A DNA stretch of 38,378 bases from Sphingobacterium sp. UBA4616 (lineage in GTDB: Bacteria > Bacteroidota > Bacteroidia > Sphingobacteriales > Sphingobacteriaceae), in NCBI GenBank assembly GCA_002386525.1, contig DGIS01000011.1, positions 1 to 38,378 on the forward strand, read 5' to 3'. The number at the start of each line of letters is the position of its first letter. Position 1 is the first letter of the stretch. Below are positions 1-7,262 of the stretch, one piece after another. Made by a program: the position numbers and the translations under genes. A model generated the notes under the pieces. It did no database searches. It was given only the letters and a program-made list of their open reading frames with translations, and was not told where the DNA came from.

Positions 1-1
1 T

Positions 2-244
2 TTAACTACCTCCATGGCCGTAGATGGGGCTGGCCCATCTGCCATATTCCGTTCCCATTCTTACGCGCTCCGAGCCACATGGATTGTAGCAACAGCATGT
101 ATAATTATAACCTTTTTCTAAAATGAGTACATTAAGTAGATAAGCAATTGAACGCTCTTCGGGAGAGATAATTGAATTGAATGATGTCGTGAAAGATATT
201 TTAGGGCATGATGTGAAACAAAGGGCCAAAGTCATGATCAGCAT
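2..244 (-). CDS. Small Cys-rich ORF, possibly spurious
   Basis: An 80-codon ATG ORF with a complete stop at the window edge. The N-terminus (MLIMTLALCFTSC) resembles a short lipoprotein signal with a possible lipobox Cys at residue 13. The middle holds a CCCYNPCG cluster and the end is Gly/Ser-rich. I do not recognise a family. It overlaps, on the opposite strand, a reading that looks like a decayed gene (144-388), so at most one of the two is meaningful. No promoter box of the TAnnTTTG type was found just upstream. It could be a small secreted Cys-rich peptide or a chance ORF; chance is more likely. Confidence 0.18.
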   Translation of the reverse strand: MLIMTLALCFTSCPKISFTTSFNSIISPEERSIAYLLNVLILEKGYNYTCCCYNPCGSERVRMGTEYGRWASPIYGHGGS

Positions 245-388
245 TAATAAAAGATGAACCTAACATATTACAGGAATTCTTACTTGAGCGAAAATATAGC
301 TACAAATTGTTTTTAGATTATATAAAAAGATACAATGAAGTCAGGTTATTAAAAAAAGCTGGAGCGGAAATCGCTGGGGATATTTAGT
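144..388 (+). pseudogene. Possible frameshifted gene remnant, C-terminal part
   Basis: Two abutting frames read as one protein-like segment. Frame one runs from 144 (AIERSSGEIIELNDVV, then LGHDVKQRAKVMISINK) and closes at a TGA at 255. Shifting by one base at the AAAA run 249-252 continues as DEPNILQEFLLERKY and on to AGAEIAGDI with a stop at 386-388. Composition (Lys/Glu/Ile-rich, likely helical) resembles real coding sequence here. A TAA at 141-143 closes the frame upstream, with an ATG at 123 just before it. No intact start exists, so this is a remnant or a coincidence. I do not recognise the family. Confidence 0.25.
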
Positions 389-396
389 TTACTAGA

Positions 397-424
397 TTAT
401 TGGCGTCATTTATAACGCCAATAA
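397..424. other. 10-bp inverted repeat (hairpin)
   Basis: Perfect arms TTATTGGCGT (397-406) and ACGCCAATAA (415-424) with an 8-nt loop. It lies just after the stop of the presumed remnant and 31 bases beyond the AHSA1 gene stop, so it could terminate either. Neither side has a real T-run, so the role is uncertain. Confidence 0.4.
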
Positions 425-455
425 CCTAATAAAAGATATTGTGGGGGATGGGAGT

Positions 456-842
456 TTACCCTTCCTCCGTATAAAAATCAATTAATGACGATATATAAGG
501 ATCTTCCCAACCGTCGGAGATGTTTTCAAAGTCTTCATCGGGTATATTTGTCTGTCTAATTTCTAAGGACGTTCCTCTTTTATGTTCATGCAGTTTTAGT
601 GTAACAATAGACGGAGTGTCTGTTTCTCCAAAATACCATTCCTGTACAATTTTTGTCGAAGGTTGTAGTTCCAAGAACCGGCCAGTAATAGCTCCGTCCC
701 ATAAAGAGAATTCTCCATTGACAGTGGCGTCTATGGACACCAGATCACCTGTCCATAGACGAGCCGTAATTTCAGTCGTTAATGCGAGATACAGCTCCTC
801 TGGAGTTGCAGGAATAATAGCATATTTCTTGAATTCTTTCAT
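456..842 (-). CDS. SRPBCC / AHSA1-family protein
   Basis: A 128-residue protein, the usual size of a single START-like SRPBCC domain of the AHSA1 (activator of Hsp90 ATPase homologue 1-like) family. Recognisable parts are the N-terminal KKYAIIPATPEELYLAL start of the fold, a central GxxxxxWDGAITGRFLEL strand pair, the IVQEWYFGE segment and a C-terminal helix ending SLIDFYTEEG. These proteins form a cavity for hydrophobic ligands, but the ligand of this member cannot be inferred. There is no signal peptide, so it is cytoplasmic. It diverges from the rRNA methyltransferase gene across an 88-bp gap and appears monocistronic. Family call is fairly secure; function unknown. Confidence 0.8.
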   Translation of the reverse strand: MKEFKKYAIIPATPEELYLALTTEITARLWTGDLVSIDATVNGEFSLWDGAITGRFLELQPSTKIVQEWYFGETDTPSIVTLKLHEHKRGTSLEIRQTNIPDEDFENISDGWEDPYISSLIDFYTEEG

Positions 843-880
843 AATGCTAAGTTACGCTTTCTTGTAATTTACCACTTATT

Positions 881-910
881 TTGACTTCATTTTTATTTAT
901 CTTAATTTTA
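881..910 (+). promoter_or_regulatory. Candidate promoter for the RsmF-like gene
   Basis: TTG at 881-883, a 19-bp spacer and TAATTTTA at 903-910, one base off the Bacteroidota -7 consensus TAnnTTTG. The expected start of transcription is about 15-20 bases before the ATG at 931. Pattern match only. Confidence 0.35.
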
Positions 911-930
911 TCGCAAACTATGAGGACAAC

Positions 931-2298
931 ATGAGTAATTTTCTGCCGAATGCTTTAGTGAAAAAATTAGGAGTGAATCCGTTATTTGATAAAGACGCAT
1001 TTATAAAAGTACATGAGGAAGGTATTCGGGCGACAGCAATACGCCTAAACCCTAATAAATTAGAAGATTGTCCGTTTCCTAATGCAGGGCAAGTTCCCTG
1101 GTGTAATGTGGCTTATTATCTTCAGGATCGTCCAGTGTTTACGTTAGATCCATTATTTCATGCTGGAGCATATTATCCACAAGATGCTTCTTCCATGTTC
1201 ATCGATCATATCATTCGAAGTTTGAAGTTACATGAGGCGAGTATTCGGGCGTTGGATTTATGCGCCGCACCAGGAGGAAAGTCTACCTTATTAAACAGTA
1301 GCTTACATCCGGAATCACTCTTGGTTGCAAATGAAATTATTAAAACAAGGGTTACAATCCTGCAAGATAACTTAATGAAATGGGGAAATGCGAACACAGT
1401 AACTACAAATAACGATCCTGCTGCCTTTAATCGTCTTCCTGGATATTTCGATTTAATGGTAGTCGATGCACCTTGCTCTGGATCTGGTATGTTTAGAAAA
1501 GATACTGATGCCATAGAGGAGTGGTCTGAAGCTAATGTGAAACTTTGTAGTGAAAGGCAAAAACGTATTTTGGCTGAAAGTTTGACCGCCTTGAAAGAGG
1601 GGGGCTATCTGTTCTATTCGACCTGTTCTTATTCATCAGAGGAAAATGAAGACATCGTTGATTGGCTATTGGATAGCGGCGATTTCGAATCTGTTGAAAT
1701 AAACGTTGAAGATAATTGGGGAATTGATCATACATTCTCTGTAAAGCATCGCGGACACGGCTATCGGTTTTATCCACATAAATTAGGGGGGGAGGGTTTT
1801 TTTATTGCTGTTCTTAAGAAAGTTGGTGAACAGGAAACGTTCAATAGAAAAAGAATTAAACCCGAAAAGTCAGATGTGCACAAAGGGATTTTAAATGATT
1901 GGATTTCAAATAGTGATAGTTTGCACACCTTTCTTCATCATGAAGATGTATATGTTTTTCCAAAAATGTACGAAAACGATTTAAAATATCTTCAAAATGT
2001 ACTCTATCTCAAGAATGCAGGAACTAATGTCGGAAAGGTCAATAGGAAAGAGCTAATACCGAGCCATGCATTGGCTTTGAGTAATTATTTAGCAGTAGAG
2101 TATAATGCGGTAGACTTATCGCTTGAGGACGCGCGAAACTACCTTAGAAAGGAGAATATCGTTGCAGATACATTTGCTGATGGTATTCAAGGGTGGACAA
2201 TAGCAAGGTTTAAAGGCCAACGATTGGGCTGGATGAAGGTATTACCTAACCGAATCAATAACTATTACCCCAAAGAACTTCGGATTGTAAATTTATAA
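931..2298 (+). CDS. RsmF-like 16S rRNA (cytosine-C5) methyltransferase
   Basis: A 455-residue NOL1/NOP2/Sun methyltransferase that should transfer methyl from SAM to C5 of a cytosine in rRNA. The SAM-binding motif LDLCAAPGGKST is at 108-119. The two family cysteines are both present: Cys182 in DAPCSGSG and the nucleophile Cys232 in STCSYS. An N-terminal segment of about 80 residues precedes the catalytic domain. The C-terminal 150 residues resemble the RsmF-specific C-terminal plus PUA-like RNA-binding region, ending GWTIARFKGQRLGWMKVLP. Length fits RsmF/YebU rather than the shorter RsmB-type enzymes. The exact target base cannot be read from the sequence. The gene converges on coaBC with a 60-bp gap. 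Confidence 0.87.
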   Translation: MSNFLPNALVKKLGVNPLFDKDAFIKVHEEGIRATAIRLNPNKLEDCPFPNAGQVPWCNVAYYLQDRPVFTLDPLFHAGAYYPQDASSMFIDHIIRSLKLHEASIRALDLCAAPGGKSTLLNSSLHPESLLVANEIIKTRVTILQDNLMKWGNANTVTTNNDPAAFNRLPGYFDLMVVDAPCSGSGMFRKDTDAIEEWSEANVKLCSERQKRILAESLTALKEGGYLFYSTCSYSSEENEDIVDWLLDSGDFESVEINVEDNWGIDHTFSVKHRGHGYRFYPHKLGGEGFFIAVLKKVGEQETFNRKRIKPEKSDVHKGILNDWISNSDSLHTFLHHEDVYVFPKMYENDLKYLQNVLYLKNAGTNVGKVNRKELIPSHALALSNYLAVEYNAVDLSLEDARNYLRKENIVADTFADGIQGWTIARFKGQRLGWMKVLPNRINNYYPKELRIVNL

Positions 2299-2338
2299 GA
2301 TCTGCTTGTAGATTTGTACGAATAGCATTTCGGGCGTG

Positions 2339-2367
2339 CTTTCTTATAAAAGTTTTCCCTAAGAAAG
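2339..2367. terminator. Weak hairpin between convergent rsmF-like gene and coaBC
   Basis: CTTTCTTA (2339-2346) pairs with TAAGAAAG (2360-2367) around a 13-nt loop. It overlaps the coaBC stop codon. It is AT-rich and lacks a clear T-run, so it is only a possible shared terminator. Confidence 0.3.
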
Positions 2368-3555
2368 GCTGACGATAATTGAACAAATATCTTCGGCAAC
2401 TTCCTCTTTCGATTTTAGGCTAAACTCATGGATATTACCTGATCGTTCAATTATAGTAACCTTATTAGTGTCGGTCGCAAAGCCTGCTCCTTTATCCTGC
2501 ATCGAATTGAGAACGATAAAATCTAGGTTTTTTCGAATCAATTTATCTTTGGCATTTTCCAGCTCATTATTGGTTTCCAAAGCAAATCCAATGAGCAGTT
2601 GTTGCTCATTCTTTTTAGCTCCTAAAGTAGCCAAAATATCTACTGTTTTCTTCAGCTCAATAGAGAATTCGTTTTCTTTCTTTTTTATTTTTTGAGTGGC
2701 TACATTAATGGGAGTGTAGTCTGCGACAGCAGCGCTCATCACAACAATATCCGCCGCTTGGAAGTGTTCTTCACAAGCACTTAACATTTCGGCTGCTGAG
2801 GTCACTGAAATTTTGAGAACACCTTCAGGACTTTTCAGGGCGCTAGGTCCTGAAACAAGCGTGACATCCGCTCCAAGTTCTTTGAGCTGCGCAGCGATGG
2901 CATACCCCATTTTTCCACTTGAATGATTCCCAATAAAGCGGACTGGGTCTATAGCTTCATAAGTAGGGCCAGCAGATACTAACGCCTTCTTTCCGTATAA
3001 AGGGAGCGCTCGCTCTGAAAATTTAACTAAAAAATCCAGTATTTCTTCCGGCTCAGCCATGCGCCCTTCACCTATTAATCCACTAGCTAATTCCCCGTTT
3101 CCTGGAGGAATTAAGATATTGCCGTAAGAACTTAGCTTTTTGATATTAGATTGTGTAGAGGGATGTTTCCACATATCTAAATCCATCGCCGGAGCGAATA
3201 GCACTGGACATTTCGCTGATAGATATACGGCTGTTAGCAAGTTGTCGCACAATCCAGTGGCCATTTTGGAAATGGTATTTGCTGTTGCAGGAGCGACTAA
3301 AATGTAATCAGCAGATAGCGCAATTTCGACATGATTATTCCATTCCCCAGTATTTGGCTGGTAATAATCGATAAGCACTGGTTTTTTGGAAAGTGTAGAA
3401 AGCGTAAGCGGGGTGATAAAGGCCGTGGCTTCTTTTGACATAATAACGTTAATCTGGGCATCTGCTTTTATCAACATGCGGATGAGGGATGCAATCTTGT
3501 ATGCGGCAATACTGCCGCATACAGCAATTACAATATTTTTCCCAGCTAAAGCCAT
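2359..3555 (-). CDS. coaBC: Bifunctional phosphopantothenoylcysteine decarboxylase/synthetase CoaBC
   Basis: A 398-residue two-domain enzyme of coenzyme A synthesis. The N-terminal CoaC flavodoxin-like domain (1 to about 180) decarboxylates phosphopantothenoylcysteine; the C-terminal CoaB domain makes it from 4'-phosphopantothenate and cysteine using CTP. Residues align without gaps to E. coli numbering: His75 in NNHVEIAL, the FMN-site PAMDLDMW at 122-129, GEGRM at 162-166, Asn210 in FIGNHSSGKMG and Lys289 in QKIKKK. Two CoaC positions differ from E. coli: Asp125 for Asn, and Ser158 (LASG) for the flap Cys. I recall both as usual in Bacteroidota, so I do not read them as inactivation. It is last in bamD-rpoZ-coaBC, 10 bases after rpoZ. 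Confidence 0.95.
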   Translation of the reverse strand: MALAGKNIVIAVCGSIAAYKIASLIRMLIKADAQINVIMSKEATAFITPLTLSTLSKKPVLIDYYQPNTGEWNNHVEIALSADYILVAPATANTISKMATGLCDNLLTAVYLSAKCPVLFAPAMDLDMWKHPSTQSNIKKLSSYGNILIPPGNGELASGLIGEGRMAEPEEILDFLVKFSERALPLYGKKALVSAGPTYEAIDPVRFIGNHSSGKMGYAIAAQLKELGADVTLVSGPSALKSPEGVLKISVTSAAEMLSACEEHFQAADIVVMSAAVADYTPINVATQKIKKKENEFSIELKKTVDILATLGAKKNEQQLLIGFALETNNELENAKDKLIRKNLDFIVLNSMQDKGAGFATDTNKVTIIERSGNIHEFSLKSKEEVAEDICSIIVSLS

Positions 3556-3565
3556 TTTTTAAGGA

Positions 3566-3895
3566 TTAGTCCTGCTCTTTCGAGGGATTTCTGTAATACA
3601 CTTTATCGTGTAAAAATTCATCGATTGCAACCAAAGTGGGCTTTGGCATACGCTCATAATGTTTTGAAATCTCTATTTGCTCGCGGTTTTCGAATACCTC
3701 TTCCAAGTTATCGTTATTACTTGCAAACTCTGCAAGTTTTCCGTTCAATTCTTCTTTAATATCTACTGCAATTTGGTTCGCGCGTTTAGAAATAACTACA
3801 ATAGATTCATAGAGATTGTCAGTGCCTTTGTCCAATTGTCTCAAGTCACGTGTAACTGTAGAATTTGGAATTGAATTATTATTTTTTTGACTCAT
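3566..3895 (-). CDS. rpoZ: RNA polymerase omega subunit (Bacteroidota type)
   Basis: A 109-residue protein read from MSQKNNNSIPNS. Omega/Rpb6-like features are the DNLYESIVVISKRANQIAVDI helix region near residues 27-47, matching the conserved family segment that clamps the beta-prime C-terminus. The C-terminal YERMPKPTLVAIDEFL stretch is typical of Bacteroidota omegas. The open frame extends 22 codons upstream, but that part is a lysine-rich misreading of the bamD tail, so I start at 3895. This start overlaps bamD by 17 bases, implying translational coupling. The coaBC ATG lies 10 bases after its stop. The bamD-rpoZ-coaBC order recurs in Bacteroidota and supports the call. Confidence 0.85.
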   Translation of the reverse strand: MSQKNNNSIPNSTVTRDLRQLDKGTDNLYESIVVISKRANQIAVDIKEELNGKLAEFASNNDNLEEVFENREQIEISKHYERMPKPTLVAIDEFLHDKVYYRNPSKEQD

Positions 3896-4808
3896 CTTTT
3901 TGGGTATTTTCTTGTTCTTTTTTCGCCTTTTGTTCTTTGATATATACTTCCTGTTCTGCAAGAGCCTTATTATACTCTTTCACTTGGGAGAGTGCAGTTT
4001 TAATGCCTTTTTCAGAATTCTCCCGAAGGGATTCTGCCTCTTTCATATGTTTGCTGTTTGGAAAATTACTTGCGAAGTTACGGTAATAATCCAAAGCTTC
4101 ATCAAATCTACTTTCTTGTTTCAGGAAGATACTTTTGGATGCATAGATGTATTGAGCCTTTAATGTCAAAAACTCAATTTCTTCTGCATATTTTGTATCA
4201 GGGTATTCTTTTAGGACATTTTGCAAAGCAATGACCGCCGCCCTATAATCATCATTAAGCCCCATGTCGTAATACAGTCTTGCATTGGCAAAAGCTTTAA
4301 GCTCTAGCTTATCTCTTAATTTCTGAATAAGATCCGAGGCTTCTTTAGATCGCTCGGATTCGGGATAAAGATTAACAAAGAGCTGTAATGCGTCAATTGC
4401 CTTTCGTGTATTTGCTTGGTCCAATGTTGATCTTGGAGAATCCAAGTAATAGCAATAAGCATGCATAAACCTACATTCTTCAGCTCTTGCACTATTGGGA
4501 TATACATCAGCAAAATCTTTAAAGTGAAATGCAGCTGACGTATAATCTTTCAGACGGTAGTTGGCAAATGCCAAATAATAGTAAATATTTTCTGCTTCAG
4601 CTTGTCCGCGGAATTTCGTCCGCAAGTCATCAAACAAAACTAACGCCTTGGTATATTTCTTTTTTTCATAAAGTTTTACAGCCTCTTCGTATTTTTGAGC
4701 GATATTATTGCTTGCGCGCAATTTCTCAAATTTACTCTTACAGCCAGTAAATACCAATAGAAACATCATGCCGGCACAGATAGCCGCTATACGCCTATTT
4801 AAAAACAT
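3879..4808 (-). CDS. bamD: Outer membrane assembly lipoprotein BamD
   Basis: A 309-residue lipoprotein of the BAM complex, which folds beta-barrel proteins into the outer membrane. The N-terminus is basic (MFLNRR), followed by a hydrophobic stretch and the lipobox VFTGC, so Cys23 should be lipidated. Residues 35 to about 260 are tandem TPR-like helical pairs (YEEAVKLYEKKKYTKAL, then YYYLAFANYRLKDYTSAAFHF), the BamD scaffold. The C-terminal 45 residues are Lys/Glu-rich and probably coiled or disordered, longer than in E. coli BamD (245 residues). It leads the operon bamD-rpoZ-coaBC, and its tail overlaps the rpoZ start. A strong promoter match sits only 4 bases before the ATG. Confidence 0.92.
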   Translation of the reverse strand: MFLNRRIAAICAGMMFLLVFTGCKSKFEKLRASNNIAQKYEEAVKLYEKKKYTKALVLFDDLRTKFRGQAEAENIYYYLAFANYRLKDYTSAAFHFKDFADVYPNSARAEECRFMHAYCYYLDSPRSTLDQANTRKAIDALQLFVNLYPESERSKEASDLIQKLRDKLELKAFANARLYYDMGLNDDYRAAVIALQNVLKEYPDTKYAEEIEFLTLKAQYIYASKSIFLKQESRFDEALDYYRNFASNFPNSKHMKEAESLRENSEKGIKTALSQVKEYNKALAEQEVYIKEQKAKKEQENTQKDESKK

Positions 4809-4812
4809 TTTA

Positions 4813-4843
4813 CAAAGATAAGTGAATTTGTTATACTAATCAA
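4813..4843 (-). promoter_or_regulatory. Promoter of bamD-rpoZ-coaBC
   Basis: TTG at 4843-4841, a 20-bp spacer, then a perfect -7 box TATCTTTG at 4820-4813 (minus strand). The box ends 4 bases before the bamD ATG, so the transcript should start at or within a few bases of the start codon (near-leaderless). Confidence 0.65.
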
Positions 4844-5011
4844 TTAAATTTTATTGCGCAATATAGTTTAATAATTTTTTGATCGCAAAAACAAGATTTC
4901 TTATTAACATACTTTAACTCGACGAAGAGCTTGAGATGAAAATATTGTCATATACTTGTTGTTTTTGTGGGGGTAGTTAGGCCTAAGAATATACATTTTA
5001 AAATATTTGAC

Positions 5012-5019
5012 TATCTTTA
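5012..5019 (+). promoter_or_regulatory. Possible -7 box of the NifU-domain gene
   Basis: TATCTTTA, one base off TAnnTTTG, 31 bases before the chosen ATG at 5051. No TTG lies at the right spacing. It supports starting the protein at 5051 rather than at 4967. Confidence 0.3.
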
Positions 5020-5050
5020 CATATTACAATCATTGAATAGCATTAAGAGT

Positions 5051-5326
5051 ATGACATTAAAAGAAAAAGTTGAGCAAGCATTAGATACCTTGAGACCATA
5101 TTTGGAAACTGATGGCGGAAATGTGAGTGTCGAAGAGATCACAGCGGATAATGTCGTGCGTTTAAAATTATTGGGAGCATGTGCTTCATGTTCAATGAGC
5201 ATCATGACCTTTAAAGCTGGTTTAGAGCAGGCAATAAGGAAGGCTGTTCCTGAAATTACCGCTGTTGAGGCAATTAATTTAACGGATCCCGACTCTCCTG
5301 AAGCGACTTTACCCCCTGTTAATTAG
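5051..5326 (+). CDS. NifU C-terminal domain Fe-S cluster protein
   Basis: A 91-residue NifU-like (Nfu) domain protein that binds a transient Fe-S cluster and passes it to apo-proteins. The conserved core is LRPYLETDGGNVSVEEI at 14-30, followed by LLGACASCSMSIMTFKAGLE, whose Cys44 and Cys47 form the CxxC cluster site at the dimer interface. The length is right for a stand-alone domain. The frame extends 28 codons upstream to 4967, but that part carries a -7-like box and is not family-like, so the start at 5051 is preferred. It stands alone, divergent from bamD. Confidence 0.9.
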   Translation: MTLKEKVEQALDTLRPYLETDGGNVSVEEITADNVVRLKLLGACASCSMSIMTFKAGLEQAIRKAVPEITAVEAINLTDPDSPEATLPPVN

Positions 5327-5361
5327 TTGTGCCCTTAACACAATTTAACGGCTAGTTCGGC

Positions 5362-5369
5362 TACTTTTG
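5362..5369 (+). promoter_or_regulatory. -7 box for the CarboxypepD_reg-like gene
   Basis: Perfect TACTTTTG, ending 14 bases before the ATG at 5384. No TTG lies at the usual spacing upstream. Confidence 0.5.
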
Positions 5370-5383
5370 TTTAAATTTGTTCT

Positions 5384-6031
5384 ATGAAGTTGCTGGTTTC
5401 AATATTTCTTATTGTCTTTTTGACTTTTTTCTTTTCCGCATCACATGCTCAGGAAAAGAAGATTGTTCAATATTCCGGTATTGTCACAACCGTTGGATCT
5501 GGCCTTCCAGTAGGTTATGCAACAGTCACCAATTTATCTTTTAGAAATGAAGCTTTTGCCGCAAATAATGAAGGTTACTTTTCTTTTGTAGCCCATGTCG
5601 GAGATACCATTCGTTTTACATCTGTGGGGTTTGATCCTTTAGTGGTCACCATTCCTGAAGTTAAGGGAGACAAGTATACTGCAAATATCGTTATGCAAAA
5701 TCTCGTTACGGAACTACCGATGGTTACCCCATATCCTTGGGCAAGTATCGAAGAGTTCAATATTGCTTTTATGAACCTGGACGTTTCCGAAGATAATATT
5801 GTGAGAGTAAGAAGATCCTTATCTTATGAATCTTTAGCTGCAATGGCTGCAGTAATACCGCGTGATGGAAACGAAATGCGATCAATTAACAATGCACAGA
5901 GTTTCAATACGATGAATAATAAGGTCATCAATCAACGATATGCTAATCCATTGTTAAATCCTTTTGCTTGGGGTAATTTAATCCAGCAGATTACTAAGGG
6001 GAGTAAGAGCCGAAAAACTTCAAATTATTAA
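5384..6031 (+). CDS. Secreted CarboxypepD_reg-like (Ig-fold) protein
   Basis: A 215-residue exported protein. A signal peptide runs to about Ala22 (FFFSASHAQ). It is followed by a CarboxypepD_reg-like beta-sandwich, residues 28-110: GIVTTVGSGLPVGYATVTN, then the typical NNEGYFSF and GDTIRFTSVGF strands. This fold usually sits at the N-terminus of TonB-dependent receptors; here it is alone with a C-terminal region of about 105 residues (MVTPYPWASIEEFNIAF onward). Such short stand-alone versions are common in Bacteroidota and of unknown function; a periplasmic or outer membrane location is expected. The final stop overlaps the permease stop on the other strand by 4 bases. Confidence 0.82.
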   Translation: MKLLVSIFLIVFLTFFFSASHAQEKKIVQYSGIVTTVGSGLPVGYATVTNLSFRNEAFAANNEGYFSFVAHVGDTIRFTSVGFDPLVVTIPEVKGDKYTANIVMQNLVTELPMVTPYPWASIEEFNIAFMNLDVSEDNIVRVRRSLSYESLAAMAAVIPRDGNEMRSINNAQSFNTMNNKVINQRYANPLLNPFAWGNLIQQITKGSKSRKTSNY

Positions 6032-7257
6032 TTTGTTGTCTTTAATTTGCTTAATTCTTTGACGCTTATTTTAGCAGAAAAGTAAGAAACTAGCGCGGAA
6101 ATGCCAGTTACCGTTACAAACACCAAAAGGTAGTCGCTCCATTGACTTACCATAGGGTAACTGTCAATAATCGTATTTGCACCATCTTCTACACGAATAA
6201 TTCCATAAGTTGATTGGATATAGTTAAATATAGCGCCTATCAATAGCCCTAACAAACAACCTATGAAAGCTATCATAAGGCCTTCATAAAAAAAGATGCG
6301 TTGAATCAGATCATTACCACCGCCAAGGCCTTTCAGAATCGTCATATCCTTTTGTTTGTCTAGTACAAGCATCGTTAGTGAACCTACAATGTTAAATATG
6401 GCAATAACACTAATCAAGGTCAATATAAAGAAAACGACCCATCGTTCTACGCGTACATTTTTATATAACGTTGGGTTTTGTTCTTCTCTATTCTTTACGA
6501 TATAATCAGGCCCGATTTTCTGTTGTAATACCCGCTCGAACGCATTGATATCTACGCCATCTTTTAGATAAAACTCGATTGATGAAACACGCTGATACTC
6601 TCCAAGAACCTCTTGGGCGAATGAGATTGGAGTAATGATCAAATTGTCGAAATCTTGTTGGTAACGCAATACAGCGCCTGGCGTAATCGACCGTATATTG
6701 AACTCCTCAGCAGGGTTTGATGAATTCTTTACCCCTTTTCTCGGGGAATATACTTGAATCTGCTCAGCAGGTTTTTGTAATGGAATGCCTAGGTTGGCCT
6801 GCACACTTGCGCCGAGAATGGCCAGGTTAATGGAATCGTGTGTAAGCTGATATTGACCGTCTACAATAATACTGTCTCCGGTTGTTTTACTCAGAGATTG
6901 CGGCTCAATTCCCTTTATATTGGCAATAAATTGTCTATTTGAATATTGCAGTAATACCTTTTCTTGTAGAACTTCAGTGTAATGAATCACATTTGGGTCT
7001 GTTCTTAATTCATCAAAAGCTATACTTTTTGTATCGAAAAGTTTTCCTTTGGAAGGTTCTATCTTGAGTTCTGGAGCAAACTTACTGTACATAGACAAAA
7101 TAAGTTGCTCCATTCCATTGAAGGAGGAAAGCAATATAATCAATGCAGCACTACTTACCATTACACCGATTACACTAATGGATGAAATAATATTAATGGC
7201 GTTGACAGATTTCTTGGAAAAAAGATATCTTTTAGCGAATAGGAAGGGCAGATTCAT
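6028..7257 (-). CDS. LolC/LolE-type ABC transporter permease (FtsX family)
   Basis: A 409-residue inner membrane permease with the architecture of LolC/LolE, which move lipoproteins from the inner membrane to the LolA carrier. One membrane helix lies near 21-47 (INIISSISVIGVMVSSAALIIL). A large periplasmic MacB_PCD-like domain spans about 48-265. Three C-terminal helices follow (FILTLISVIAIFNIVGSL; GLMIAFIGCLLGLLIGAIF; YLLVFVTVTGISALVSYF) as in FtsX. The cytoplasmic coupling segment DKQKDMTILKGLGG matches the family. No ATPase is adjacent, so a LolD-like partner must be elsewhere. It sits 5 bases after the glyoxalase II-like gene, so they are probably cotranscribed. Lipoprotein specificity is inferred. 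Confidence 0.8.
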   Translation of the reverse strand: MNLPFLFAKRYLFSKKSVNAINIISSISVIGVMVSSAALIILLSSFNGMEQLILSMYSKFAPELKIEPSKGKLFDTKSIAFDELRTDPNVIHYTEVLQEKVLLQYSNRQFIANIKGIEPQSLSKTTGDSIIVDGQYQLTHDSINLAILGASVQANLGIPLQKPAEQIQVYSPRKGVKNSSNPAEEFNIRSITPGAVLRYQQDFDNLIITPISFAQEVLGEYQRVSSIEFYLKDGVDINAFERVLQQKIGPDYIVKNREEQNPTLYKNVRVERWVVFFILTLISVIAIFNIVGSLTMLVLDKQKDMTILKGLGGGNDLIQRIFFYEGLMIAFIGCLLGLLIGAIFNYIQSTYGIIRVEDGANTIIDSYPMVSQWSDYLLVFVTVTGISALVSYFSAKISVKELSKLKTTN

Positions 7258-7262
7258 GACTC

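Noticed and set aside
520..867. 115-codon plus-strand ORF opposite the AHSA1 gene
   Set aside because: Antisense shadow of a recognisable SRPBCC gene with no family features of its own.
3896..3961. Longer rpoZ start with a lysine-rich N-terminus
   Set aside because: These 22 codons lie inside the bamD coding end in another frame and are not omega-like; the ATG at 3895 fits the family.
4904..4919. Second Pho-box-like pair TTAACA-N4-TTAACT near NifU
   Set aside because: Wrong spacing, one mismatch and no phosphate gene nearby; expected by chance in AT-rich intergenic DNA.
4967..5050. Longer start for the NifU-domain protein
   Set aside because: The extra 28 residues are not family-like and contain a -7-like promoter box; the ATG at 5051 gives the correct domain start.
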